Positions 33,506 to 42,073 of a DNA stretch of 64,000 nucleotides are shown piece after piece; positions within the stretch are counted from its first letter, which is position 1, and each line of letters starts with the position of its first letter. Source of the DNA: CAYWFF01 sp964458085 (GTDB lineage Bacteria; Patescibacteriota; Microgenomatia; UBA8517); contig CAYWFF010000002.1 in NCBI GenBank assembly GCA_964458085.1, forward strand, positions 5,715-69,714, read 5' to 3'. Below the pieces are notes generated by a model, which ran no database searches, was not told the DNA's origin, and saw nothing but the letters and a program-made list of their open reading frames with translations. Position numbers and translations under genes: made by a program.

Positions 33506-34729
33506 ATGACTCAGGAACTTAAAGGCAAAGAAACAACTGACTATTCACTTTATCCAATTTACAAAGCTGCTTTTTTCAGAAATAGTGGCATGATCTCTTT
33601 AAGATTGGAGGAAAAGAAAGAAACCGTTTGTTTCAAAGAAAGGTTGTCGAATCAGGATGAAGCACAGCCTGATGGAAATCTGTTTGCTTTTGTAACAAAT
33701 CCCGTAAATCCAGAGGCATCAAAGTTATTAGAGCAACCCGATAACCTAACTAAGTATTTTAAAGAGGAAGGTTTTGAGGTACATAGACCCATGCCTGTTG
33801 TTAGTAAATCAGGAAGCACTTTATTTATTTCTGCGGGTGTGCAAAACCTGGAAAGTGTTTATATAGGTGAAGGTCCTATTTCTAATAGAAGTATTTATGT
33901 CGCGCAACCTGTTTTCAGGACCCAATATGTAGGTCAGGCAGCTGAAGGAATCTCTACTAGCTTTGTAAATGTGTGTTTGGAATCGATAAATCAAGGTGCT
34001 GAAACTCATTTCCAAAACTTGCAAAAAGTATTTACTTTATTTGCTAATCTTGGTCTAAAAAGGGAAGATTTTTTATTTGAGGTAGATGAGAAAGAATCTA
34101 GTTGGGGTGATCGCACACATTTGCAAAAACGAGTTAAAATATTTTTTCAAGGTTTGGAGATTGGTGATGCAATTTTTATCGAAGGCTTTCCTCAAAATAC
34201 TAGAAAAAGTTTAGAGATCAGTGATATCGGATTGGGTTTTGAAAGACTTAAATGGGTATTAAAGGGAGGGTCTTACTGGGATGTACATGAGGAGGCTTCT
34301 TCTCATAAACATAGGCTTAGCACAGTTGACTCTACCAAAACTTTGGCCCTTTTGGCTGGTTCAGATGTTGTCCCTCATTACAAAGCTCATGGTTACAGAT
34401 TTAGACTACTTTCAAAAAAGGTAGTTGAAGAGCTTGCTTCGGGAGAAAGCAGAGAGGGTTTGTCCGACTTATTAGGAAAATACCATGATTATTGGAATAA
34501 ATGGACTGAACTTCCTGTCTCAAAAGGCGTTTCTCTGAAACGTGTTCTTGATGAAAATACCAGAAATTTCAATGTCGAATTGATTAACAGGCTGAAAAAC
34601 TTTTATGATAGTGTAGACGTTGATATAAATAGGCCTACGGATCAAGTAGTACAGCTATTAAAAGGTACACCTGCTGATATAAGTAAAATTCAGGATATAA
34701 TTAATGAAATGGGAGGAGTGTTGTTATGA
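33506..34729 (+). CDS. Free-standing AlaRS-like catalytic domain protein
   Basis: 407 aa. Class II synthetase features resemble alanyl-tRNA synthetase: LFISAGVQNLESVYIG (compare LFTNAGMNQFKDVFLG of E. coli AlaRS), SIYVAQPVFRTQYV at motif 2, DIGLGFERLKWVLKG near 240 (compare DTGMGLERIAAVLQ), and a helical region with KTLALLAGSDVVPHYKAHGY and RFRLLSKKVVE. The editing and C-Ala domains of AlaRS are absent, so it is about half length. It probably activates an amino acid for something other than bulk translation. Substrate and acceptor are unknown. The next gene overlaps it by 4 nt. Confidence 0.75.
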   Translation: MTQELKGKETTDYSLYPIYKAAFFRNSGMISLRLEEKKETVCFKERLSNQDEAQPDGNLFAFVTNPVNPEASKLLEQPDNLTKYFKEEGFEVHRPMPVVSKSGSTLFISAGVQNLESVYIGEGPISNRSIYVAQPVFRTQYVGQAAEGISTSFVNVCLESINQGAETHFQNLQKVFTLFANLGLKREDFLFEVDEKESSWGDRTHLQKRVKIFFQGLEIGDAIFIEGFPQNTRKSLEISDIGLGFERLKWVLKGGSYWDVHEEASSHKHRLSTVDSTKTLALLAGSDVVPHYKAHGYRFRLLSKKVVEELASGESREGLSDLLGKYHDYWNKWTELPVSKGVSLKRVLDENTRNFNVELINRLKNFYDSVDVDINRPTDQVVQLLKGTPADISKIQDIINEMGGVLL

Positions 34730-35418
34730 ACTGTAAAATGTTTCTATCGGGTGGGGGTTCTGAAAAAGACACTTTTGATTTTGATAAAAAGTTTATTAAC
34801 TCGCTTAAATTCAGAAAAATCCTCTATATCCCAATTGCTATGGAAAGGGACGCTCAAGGATACGAAAGCTGCTACGACTGGATAACTTCTTCACTTACCC
34901 AATTTGATGATAAATTCATTGAAATATCGATGTGTGTAGATTTGCATGAGATTTCGCTTTCGAAGTTAAATAATTTTGCAGCGGTTTACTTTGGCGGTGG
35001 CAATACATATAGACTTCTGGATAAAATCTACTCTTCTGGCTTTGATAAACTACTATTGAATTTTATTGAAAATGGAGGAATTTATTATGGTGGAAGTGCA
35101 GGAGCAATTGTTATAGGCAAAAGTATTGAAACTGTTCTGGAAGAAAAGGATAAATTTTATTCTTTTAGTAAGGGTTTGAAGCTAATTGGAGATTTTTCTT
35201 TAGTCTGTCATTTTAATAAACATACTGAGGATAAAATAAAGAATATGGATAAATTTTTGGATAAACATAATACTCCCGTTATTGCCCTGCCTGAAGATTC
35301 GGGACTAATTGTAGATAGGGATAAAATCCAAATGTTCGGGAAGTCAGAATCAATGATTTTTTACCCCAACGGTACGCGAAGAAAGTTCATACAAGGAGAA
35401 TCAATTAATATAAAGTAG
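34726..35418 (+). CDS. Peptidase S51 family (dipeptidase E / cyanophycinase-like)
   Basis: 230 aa. The nucleophile Ser lies in GGSAGAIVIGKS near residue 124, after YFGGGNTYRLLDKI, the family oxyanion region; a conserved CHFNKHTEDK and ALPEDSGLIV follow. PepE cleaves Asp-X dipeptides and cyanophycinase cleaves beta-Asp-Arg; relatives in clusters can act on unusual amide bonds. A Shine-Dalgarno GGGAGGAG precedes the ATG, which overlaps the AlaRS-like stop. It could trim an intermediate or remove a protective aspartyl group; that is inference. Confidence 0.85.
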   Translation: MNCKMFLSGGGSEKDTFDFDKKFINSLKFRKILYIPIAMERDAQGYESCYDWITSSLTQFDDKFIEISMCVDLHEISLSKLNNFAAVYFGGGNTYRLLDKIYSSGFDKLLLNFIENGGIYYGGSAGAIVIGKSIETVLEEKDKFYSFSKGLKLIGDFSLVCHFNKHTEDKIKNMDKFLDKHNTPVIALPEDSGLIVDRDKIQMFGKSESMIFYPNGTRRKFIQGESINIK

Positions 35419-35420
35419 TT

Positions 35421-37079
35421 ATGAAGGTAAAACTTAATATTAATCCAAACAAAAGTAATCTTTACCTAGGGATAGGTTCGAATCACGACTTTTCCGGATG
35501 TTTAGTTAAGAATGGAAAAATATTCGAAGCTATCGAAGCAGAAAGAATTAGTAAATTAAAACATTCTCTGGATGCATTTAATCCCTTTAGCTCAGTATTA
35601 AAATATTTATTTAATACAAAAGAGGTAAATATTGCCGCATTAGCCTCCTGTGACACACTAAGCCCGAAATATTATTACAAATACAAAGACAAAATCAAGC
35701 TTTATAATCACCATCTTTGTCATGCCGCAACAGTTTTTTACACTTCCCCTTTTCAAGAATCTGCAGTGTTTGTTGCAGATGGTTTAGGAAGTATGTGGGA
35801 ATTAAACGACGGAGGCTATAAATATGAAACGTACTCTTATTATCAAGGGAATAATAATAAATTAAAACTTATGAGCAAGCAATTCGGCGTAGTCGATAAC
35901 TCTCTGGATGAAACACACTTACATCAAATATATATTCCCAACTCAATGGGGCTTTTTTATAACTACATTACTAAAATAGTTGGATTTAATTTTTTGGACG
36001 ACGGAAAAACGATGGGTCTTTCAGCATACGGCAATCCGGATGCTTTTTATAAAGAATTCCTCAAATTCTTCAGTTTCAAGAAAGATGGAATTGTAGACAA
36101 TAATTTTGCTAAGAAAGAGGTAGATTATTATTCAGACATGGTAAGCTCATGCGCGGATGCAAAAAAACAATTCAAAATAAAAGCAGATATTGCTGCCTCC
36201 GCACAAAAGGTTTTTGAAGAATGTTACTTTTATTGTTTAAATTATCTCTACCAAGAAACTAAAAATGAAAATCTTTGTCTAAGCGGAGGGATTGTACTAA
36301 ATAGTGTGGCGAATGGCAAAATCAAAAAGATGACTTCTTTTAAAAAGATACACTACTTTCCCGGCTGTGGGGACGACTCTATAGCTATTGGATCTGCATT
36401 TTTAGCTTATCTGGAGGATCATCGGGAAAATTCTAAAAGGTTAGTTAACTGGCAAACTCCTTTCTTAGGTAAAGATTATACAGATGACATCATCGAGTCG
36501 AAGTTAAGGAAGTATAAAGTAAAATTTAAAAAATCTGAAGATATATATAAAACGTCAGCAAACTTACTTGCCGAAGGAAAGATTGTTGGCTGGTTCACAG
36601 GAAAATCTGAATTTGGCCCTCGGGCTTTAGGTCATAGAAGCATAGTGGTTGATCCTCGAAACCCGAAAATAAAAGATATTCTTAATGACCGTGTTAAACA
36701 CCGGGAATTTTTCAGGCCGTTTGCCCCAGCTATATTAGAAGAATACACAGACGAATATTTTGATGTTATCAATTCTCCATCTCCTTACATGCTCGAGGTA
36801 TTTCCCATTAAAAAAGATAAACAATCTTTAATTCCAGCGGTTGTACATAACGATGGAACCGGACGTATACAAACGGTCGGAAGAAAAAACACCGAGTTTT
36901 ATAAACTTATTAATGAATTTTTTAAGTTAACAGGTGTACCTGTAATATTAAACACATCATTTAATATTAATAAGATGCCCATTGTTGAAACCCCGGAAGA
37001 TGCAATTAACTGTTTCTTAAACACGGAGATTGATGTGCTTTCTATTGGAAACTATATATGTACAAAAAACTCTGGCTAG
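35421..37079 (+). CDS. NodU/CmcH/TobZ-family carbamoyltransferase
   Basis: 552 aa, the usual length. The N-terminal Kae1/YgjD-like fold has GIGSNHDFSGCLV, EAERISKLKHS and the metal-binding HHLCHAATVFYTSPF near residue 96. The C-terminal domain has GWFTGKSEFGPRALGHRS near 398, VDPR and NTSFN. These enzymes make carbamoyl-AMP and move the carbamoyl group to a hydroxyl on a small molecule, for example in nodulation factors, cephamycin or tobramycin. That chemistry suggests island 2 builds a tailored small molecule. Its stop overlaps the convergent amidohydrolase stop by 4 nt. Confidence 0.92.
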   Translation: MKVKLNINPNKSNLYLGIGSNHDFSGCLVKNGKIFEAIEAERISKLKHSLDAFNPFSSVLKYLFNTKEVNIAALASCDTLSPKYYYKYKDKIKLYNHHLCHAATVFYTSPFQESAVFVADGLGSMWELNDGGYKYETYSYYQGNNNKLKLMSKQFGVVDNSLDETHLHQIYIPNSMGLFYNYITKIVGFNFLDDGKTMGLSAYGNPDAFYKEFLKFFSFKKDGIVDNNFAKKEVDYYSDMVSSCADAKKQFKIKADIAASAQKVFEECYFYCLNYLYQETKNENLCLSGGIVLNSVANGKIKKMTSFKKIHYFPGCGDDSIAIGSAFLAYLEDHRENSKRLVNWQTPFLGKDYTDDIIESKLRKYKVKFKKSEDIYKTSANLLAEGKIVGWFTGKSEFGPRALGHRSIVVDPRNPKIKDILNDRVKHREFFRPFAPAILEEYTDEYFDVINSPSPYMLEVFPIKKDKQSLIPAVVHNDGTGRIQTVGRKNTEFYKLINEFFKLTGVPVILNTSFNINKMPIVETPEDAINCFLNTEIDVLSIGNYICTKNSG

Positions 37080-38023
37080 CCGTAAAGATAATTAACGGTG
37101 TTTTTGTAAGTAATAGCAGACACGGCATCGGATGATAATTTCAGGAGGTCAACTAGAACGTTTACCTCATCAAAATAACTATTTTCGCTTCTTATTTTGC
37201 CGTTTGAATTGATTGACGTTGTCCATGGTTCATCAGTTCCCCAAATAAGATGATCTTTCAAAACACCAAAGTATCTATTTAACGAGGCCGCGGGATTTTG
37301 AAAATCGATTAAATTGGGAAAATTAACTATTTCACTTTTTTCCTCGACTGCTCTACAAATCTGCAAGAATGGCGCACAATCTATAAATATATTTTGATGC
37401 CTAGGTACTTCCTTAATTATTTCCTGATCAAGTCCTCCCAAATGAGCAATACAAACACGAAGTTCCGGTAAAGTCTCGCCCAATTCAATAATATTTCGTG
37501 GGTGTGAAAGTCGATCCAATCCAGCATGTATTAAGATTGGAAGGTTCCGCTCAACTGCGAAGTCACCGATTCCGCTTTTTGCAATTTCAAGCGCCCGGCA
37601 ACCACTAGCTAACGAGTGGAATTTTAGACCAAATATTTGCCGTCTGTCATGTAAATTTCCCAGGAAAGCCAATTGTTCAGGCACTTTTGTGGTCGGATCC
37701 ACACAAGCAAAAGGGATAACGGCCTCAATTCGCTTCGAATCGTTTACAAGAACGAAATTCTCCTGCTGGTACGGAAAATCTTGTTGGCCACTGCGTTCTT
37801 TTCTACCTTCGGTTACCAAAATTCTCGCATTAAAATAAGACGAGCCTGGAAACGGGGTCGTAATTGCTCGATTTACACCTGCAAATTTTACTTTTAAAGC
37901 AAGATCTTCAACCGCCTGGGAGTGCGGAATATTACCCATGAAGAAATTATATGTATCTGTACCACCAGAATGGGTATGAGAGTCAATTACGTTGTTTATC
38001 CCCAACTCTTTTAATGATGTCAT
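37076..38023 (-). CDS. Amidohydrolase-family metal-dependent hydrolase (PF04909-like)
   Basis: 315 aa TIM-barrel enzyme. Metal ligands are visible: VIDSHTHSGG at residues 13-21 (H16, H18), LKFHS, LIHAG, VCIAHLGGLDQ and LIWGTDEPW. This order matches the amidohydrolase_2 family, which includes decarboxylases and lactonases. Substrate is unknown. It is the last gene of the minus-strand block, 7 nt after the AdoMet synthetase gene. Confidence 0.82.
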   Translation of the reverse strand: MTSLKELGINNVIDSHTHSGGTDTYNFFMGNIPHSQAVEDLALKVKFAGVNRAITTPFPGSSYFNARILVTEGRKERSGQQDFPYQQENFVLVNDSKRIEAVIPFACVDPTTKVPEQLAFLGNLHDRRQIFGLKFHSLASGCRALEIAKSGIGDFAVERNLPILIHAGLDRLSHPRNIIELGETLPELRVCIAHLGGLDQEIIKEVPRHQNIFIDCAPFLQICRAVEEKSEIVNFPNLIDFQNPAASLNRYFGVLKDHLIWGTDEPWTTSINSNGKIRSENSYFDEVNVLVDLLKLSSDAVSAITYKNTVNYLYG

Positions 38024-38030
38024 ATGTTCA

Positions 38031-39275
38031 TTAAAAATTAACGTTATTCCCGTTTATAAACTCGTCCGTCACTGAACTTATATTTTTTAGACCATCTTTA
38101 ATGATTTTCGTAATAATACTTTTGTTAGCATCCGAAATGACCCTAACTTTCCAAGGATCCTTTAATGGCGCGCCGTTTTGCGAAACCATCTCTATGATAT
38201 TCGCCTTACCTGTTTTCTGAAAAATTTCTTTGGAAAGTTTTTTTGTTAAAACTGCATAGATAAATCCAGAATAATATCTCGGATTTTTTCCATTTGTGCC
38301 CTCCAGACTCATAGGACGGTTTGATGTTATTAATCCGTTTGTTCTATTGCCTCTACCTGAAACCCCAATATCGCCAGACAAAGAAGATCCAGTAACAGTT
38401 AGGTAAACATTCATTTTCTCATAATCATCCTTGGTGTTTAGTGATAGGTTAATATTATTTCCGGGCAATGAGGCTGTAAATTTTTTGTAAATAAGTCTTC
38501 CTATTTGATTTAAATTTTTCTTGTAAATTTCTAAAGACTCTACGTGCTTGGCTATCTGTGGTATACACATTGTAATTGAAATATTTTTTTTATCCCTAAT
38601 GGCCATAATCTTTATATCAGTACCGAGCCAGGGATATCTGTGTTTCGTTGACTTCTGATTTAAAAAGTTTTCAACAGTAAGGACTGTAGATTCTAAATTC
38701 GAATAAGGAGCATATGCTACGCAATACGAAGTATCATTCGCCACCAGTTTTTCATATCCTCTAACCTCTTTATTGTTTTTTGGGGCAAACATACTAGCAA
38801 TTGCACCCTTACTGGATAGTATTGTTCCCGGTCCGGGGTAAGAAGTTAAATTGTTTTGGATTAAGTAATCCCGAGAATATTTTAAATCCGGAAACATCAT
38901 ATTGAAGTATTCTCTAATTGTTGACGTTGTAATTTTATCAATCGGAATTATTTTTTCCTTATAGGAACCAGAGGCTCTCCCCGCAACTATAATTTTGATT
39001 GGTTCGACAAATCGCCCCTTTCCATAACTAACCTCGGTCTTACCGCCAATAACCATTACTTTGTCTATTTGATGATGAAGAATTAGATTGTCACAATTTT
39101 TAAGAGTATACCTTGAGTATGCCAAACTTATATTCGCAGCTATTGCATCTGCTATTGTATCTGGGTGACCCAACCCCTTCCTTTCAATAGTTTCAAAATC
39201 TTTATTAAAGGGTTTACTATTATAAATAGTTATCTCCATTTTTTTAATTGCATCAGGTCCATATATATAATCCAT
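38031..39275 (-). CDS. Archaeal-type S-adenosylmethionine synthetase
   Basis: 414 aa, matching the archaeal MAT family (PF01941) and not bacterial MetK. Motifs: ERKGLGHPDTIADAIAANIS near residue 32, GPGTILSSKGAIASMFAPKN, and near the C-terminus DIGVSGRGNRTNGLITSNRP followed by MSLEGTNGKNPRYYSGFIY. The reaction joins methionine and ATP to make AdoMet. It is placed 5 nt after the radical SAM gene, so it would supply AdoMet to that enzyme. Presence in a bacterial cargo island suggests horizontal transfer. Confidence 0.93.
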   Translation of the reverse strand: MDYIYGPDAIKKMEITIYNSKPFNKDFETIERKGLGHPDTIADAIAANISLAYSRYTLKNCDNLILHHQIDKVMVIGGKTEVSYGKGRFVEPIKIIVAGRASGSYKEKIIPIDKITTSTIREYFNMMFPDLKYSRDYLIQNNLTSYPGPGTILSSKGAIASMFAPKNNKEVRGYEKLVANDTSYCVAYAPYSNLESTVLTVENFLNQKSTKHRYPWLGTDIKIMAIRDKKNISITMCIPQIAKHVESLEIYKKNLNQIGRLIYKKFTASLPGNNINLSLNTKDDYEKMNVYLTVTGSSLSGDIGVSGRGNRTNGLITSNRPMSLEGTNGKNPRYYSGFIYAVLTKKLSKEIFQKTGKANIIEMVSQNGAPLKDPWKVRVISDANKSIITKIIKDGLKNISSVTDEFINGNNVNF

Positions 39276-39280
39276 ATTTA

Positions 39281-40345
39281 TTAAATTTGTTGGTTTAAAG
39301 TGTCCGAAAATCTATCATTTATTTGCCTGTCTGTATAATTACAATCAACACATTTTACTTCCCTAAGCATTGCCCGTCTTATTGACTTACTATTTCTCCA
39401 GACATTTTCAAAAGCATTTGCACTATCATCGTTTAAATCAACGGCCATATTTCCCATAAGATAACCATTAACTTCCCTCGGTTGTGCACCCAAGCAACAA
39501 CTATATAAATCACCATAAGGATTAATTGCTGATTTGAAATATGGAATAACACATGGACGGCCGATCTTAAATCTATCTAACTGTGTTCTAATTTCTACAG
39601 CATCACCCCAGTATGCCTTCACTAATGATAGTGATTTTTCTACACCGTCTCTCTGCGTGTCAGGAATGTATTTTCCATATATGTCATGCTTGAAAATTAC
39701 TTTATCAACTCCAACCTCACCCAGCAAAGTATCCGCAAATTGAACTATCTCTCCTTGATTATGCGGGTTTGTTATAAATGATGCACCGACTAACAAATTA
39801 GTATTTTGTCTTTTCTTTTCTTCCACGACACCTCTAATGTTAACTAAAGTAGTACCAAGTAATGACGGATCAACATTCCGGATTAAAGAATATGTATCAG
39901 GATTAACTGTATCCATGCTGAATCGAATTTCAACGCAATTTACAATATCCGAAAGAAGATCGTTTGGTATAAAATTGCCATTTGTCACAATTCTGGTGTT
40001 AAGGTTTCTGAGTTGAGCCTCTTTAATAAATGTTCTGATGTTTCTTGATAAAAAAGGTTCACCACCTCCAGAAATCGAATACTCTCTAATTTTTAGTTCT
40101 GCTAAATTAGCAATAAGATTTCTTATTTGGTTTTCAGAGAGATATCTTGATGTATCCCTATCTTTCCCAAAACCTTTCCCTCCATGAAAGCAATAGTTAC
40201 AACCCTGATTACAAATATCGGTTGGATGAACTTCAACACTAATAGGATATGGATCATAACCTTTAATAACTTCTCCAAATACCGCCTCGGTTTGACTTAG
40301 CAAGATAGCTTCCTGTTTCATAGTTTCAGGAATTATATCACTCAT
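39281..40345 (-). CDS. Radical SAM protein with SPASM/Twitch-like C-terminus
   Basis: 354 aa. The CxxxCxxC motif is C45-NQG-C49-NY-C52, in HPTDICNQGCNYCFHGG, which binds the 4Fe-4S cluster and AdoMet. GGGEPF follows as the GGE motif. The C-terminus has extra cysteines (CVIPYFK, LYSCCLG, CVDCNYTD) that look like an auxiliary cluster domain. Such proteins often modify peptides or small molecules. First gene of the minus-strand block, followed by AdoMet synthetase. It has no precursor-peptide gene that I can see nearby. Confidence 0.9.
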   Translation of the reverse strand: MSDIIPETMKQEAILLSQTEAVFGEVIKGYDPYPISVEVHPTDICNQGCNYCFHGGKGFGKDRDTSRYLSENQIRNLIANLAELKIREYSISGGGEPFLSRNIRTFIKEAQLRNLNTRIVTNGNFIPNDLLSDIVNCVEIRFSMDTVNPDTYSLIRNVDPSLLGTTLVNIRGVVEEKKRQNTNLLVGASFITNPHNQGEIVQFADTLLGEVGVDKVIFKHDIYGKYIPDTQRDGVEKSLSLVKAYWGDAVEIRTQLDRFKIGRPCVIPYFKSAINPYGDLYSCCLGAQPREVNGYLMGNMAVDLNDDSANAFENVWRNSKSIRRAMLREVKCVDCNYTDRQINDRFSDTLNQQI

Positions 40346-40508
40346 ACTTCATTTTTTCCCTATATCACTAAAAAAAGAGAAAATTATAATTTCTATTTCT
40401 TTGTATATAGCTTTGGATACCCGACTATTCTCAAGTTTGCTTCTGGTGTCATCTCTTGAGCATTGCACCAAGGTTTCGTTTATATACATATTGTTGTGCT
40501 TCATAAAT

Positions 40509-40885
40509 GAACTGATATTCATATCAATGTCCCATCAGTTGAAACTCAAAAACTTATCAGTGAAAATTCCAAAGGAGAGCCTTCGCAACTCATTCAATTG
40601 AGGGTTCAAAAAGCAAGAAATATGCAAATAAAGCGTTTCAAAGAAAGTAAATTAAAATCAAACAGTGAAATGTCTACAAAAGATGTCAATAATTTTTGTC
40701 CTCTGACAACGAACTGTAAACAAATGATGCTTTCCGCAGTTTCTGCGATGAATTTGTCTGCCCGTTCGTACTTTAAAGTAATTAAAGTGGCAAGGACTAT
40801 TGCTGATTTGGCGGAAGTTAATGAAATAGCCCCTGAGCACATTGCAGAGTCACTTCAATACCGCCATAAAGAAAAAGATATGTAA
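40509..40885 (+). pseudogene. Orphan comM 3' end, copy 3
   Basis: Homology again starts at GAACTGAT (40509-40516). In the comM frame it reads T D I H I N V P S V E T Q K L, preceded by a stop codon. This keeps the canonical DRIDIHxxVP form that the complete copy has lost. The Mg_chelatase_C domain is open to the stop, with 59 of 95 residues matching the complete ComM by eye count (about 62 percent). It adjoins dtd, so it is probably the original chromosomal 3' end displaced by the islands. No start codon with a Shine-Dalgarno is evident; function as a protein is unlikely. Confidence 0.85.
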
Positions 40886-40911
40886 AATTATTAAACCGGC
40901 TAAAGTTCCGA

Positions 40912-40917
40912 TATACT
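40912..40917 (+). promoter_or_regulatory. -10 box of dtd
   Basis: TATACT ends 6 nt before the GTG start at 40924, which predicts a leaderless transcript. No convincing -35 box is seen. Confidence 0.5.
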
Positions 40918-40923
40918 GAAAGC

Positions 40924-41367
40924 GTGAAGGCAGTCATCCAACGGGTTTCTCAGGCGGTTGTTAGAGAAAAATCAACTCATGAAGTATTAGGAGAGATCGG
41001 ACCCGGTCTTTTTATTCTTCTTGGTGTTGAAGATTCTGATACGTTTGACACGGTTGACAAGTTTGTAAAAAAGGTCTCAAATATCAGAGTCTTTTCGGAT
41101 AAACACGACAAAATGAATCTTTCTTTAACAGATGTCGCTTTCAGTGTTTTATTAGTTTCCCAGTTTACGCTTCTTGCCGATACTGAAAAAGGCAATAAGC
41201 CTTCGTTTACAAAAGCCGCGAACCCTGCTTTTGCTAAGGAAATTTATCTTAAGTGTATAGATGAATTTAAAAACCAGGGTGTCAAAATCGAAAGTGGAGA
41301 ATTCGGAGCTTATATGGAAATTGAAACTTTGTGTGACGGTCCCGTAACTATTGCTCTTAACTTTTAA
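40924..41367 (+). CDS. dtd: D-aminoacyl-tRNA deacylase
   Basis: 147 aa, normal length. The family motifs SQFTLLADTEKGNKPSF and the C-terminal GPVTIALNF (Gly-Pro cis motif) are present. Dtd removes D-amino acids (and Gly from tRNA-Ala) from tRNA by chirality checking. The start is GTG (MKAVIQRV). The CAP-domain gene follows after 2 nt, suggesting an operon. It lies at the right edge of the comM island region. Confidence 0.95.
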   Translation: MKAVIQRVSQAVVREKSTHEVLGEIGPGLFILLGVEDSDTFDTVDKFVKKVSNIRVFSDKHDKMNLSLTDVAFSVLLVSQFTLLADTEKGNKPSFTKAANPAFAKEIYLKCIDEFKNQGVKIESGEFGAYMEIETLCDGPVTIALNF

Positions 41368-41369
41368 TT

Positions 41370-42005
41370 ATGCTTATGCGTTCCTATCTGAGAAGTACAA
41401 TTTTAAAGCCCCGCAATATAATTCGTAATTGCTTTACTACCAGCGGAATTGCTTTTATCCTGACCTTGCTAGTGACTCTGTATATTTTTGCAGTAATGCA
41501 GGGCTATGCCATGGGATCTTCGTCTACCTCAAAAACAGCTCCTATAATCGCAAAAGTAATAGTTACTCCCACTATGTTTCCCGAAACACCCACTCCTACA
41601 ACTAAACCGGCGGGCCCTAAAAAAGCTACAGCTTTATGGGGCGGACCTGAATTGTGGGATGCAGTAAATAAAAAGCGTCAGGAGTTGGGGGTAAATCCTT
41701 TGGGACTCAGGACAGAACTTTGTACAATTGCTTCTCTGAGGCTGAATGAATTATTGGATTTAGGGAAACTTGACGGCCATGCAGGATTTACAAAGTTAAC
41801 GGAAAACAGACCGGAGCTTGCATGGATTTTTGAGAATTACAATCATACAGCAGAATTTCTTGCCCAGGGTGGAAGCACTCCGCAAGAAACGGTTGCAATG
41901 TGGGAGAACACCTTAGGCCACTCTAAACTACTTAAAGGGGGAGAATATGTTTGGGGATGTATTTATGCTCAAAATACGATTGCGGTTGCGATAGCAGCGT
42001 TTTAA
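41370..42005 (+). CDS. Membrane-anchored CAP/SCP-domain protein
   Basis: 211 aa. An N-terminal membrane helix (about residues 25-50) and a Thr/Pro linker (TPTPTTKPAGP) precede a CAP-superfamily domain of about 120 residues: LWDAVNKKRQELGVNPLGL, CTIASLRLNELLDLGKLDGH and an end segment GEYVWGCIYAQNTIAV. Bacterial CAP-domain proteins are secreted and mostly of unknown function. The His of the family active site could be the one in LDGHAGF. Confidence 0.82.
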   Translation: MLMRSYLRSTILKPRNIIRNCFTTSGIAFILTLLVTLYIFAVMQGYAMGSSSTSKTAPIIAKVIVTPTMFPETPTPTTKPAGPKKATALWGGPELWDAVNKKRQELGVNPLGLRTELCTIASLRLNELLDLGKLDGHAGFTKLTENRPELAWIFENYNHTAEFLAQGGSTPQETVAMWENTLGHSKLLKGGEYVWGCIYAQNTIAVAIAAF

Positions 42006-42073
42006 AATATTCCTTTAAACACCAAGAGAAACCCATTAAGGGTTCTCCTGGAGTTAAGGTTAAAGGAAAAAGT

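Larger units (their letters stand above)
33064..40508 (+). mobile_element. Candidate genomic island 2 in comM
   Basis: Proposed extent from the core of comM 3' copy 2 to the base before the core of copy 3 (40509). Cargo is six genes in two convergent blocks: AlaRS-like, S51 peptidase and carbamoyltransferase on the plus strand; radical SAM, AdoMet synthetase and amidohydrolase on the minus strand. No recombinase is encoded. Both islands end in the near-identical ATAAAKGAACTGAT (33058-33071 and 40503-40516), which is the main sequence evidence for a shared integration process. Confidence 0.55.

Noticed and set aside
35475..35484. GGTTCGAATC, as in the T-arm of tRNAs
   Set aside because: It is within the carbamoyltransferase coding sequence and no acceptor or anticodon stem can be formed around it.
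27035..40508. Transposon or phage explanation for the comM islands
   Set aside because: No transposase, integrase, terminal inverted repeats or phage genes could be found between the comM copies.
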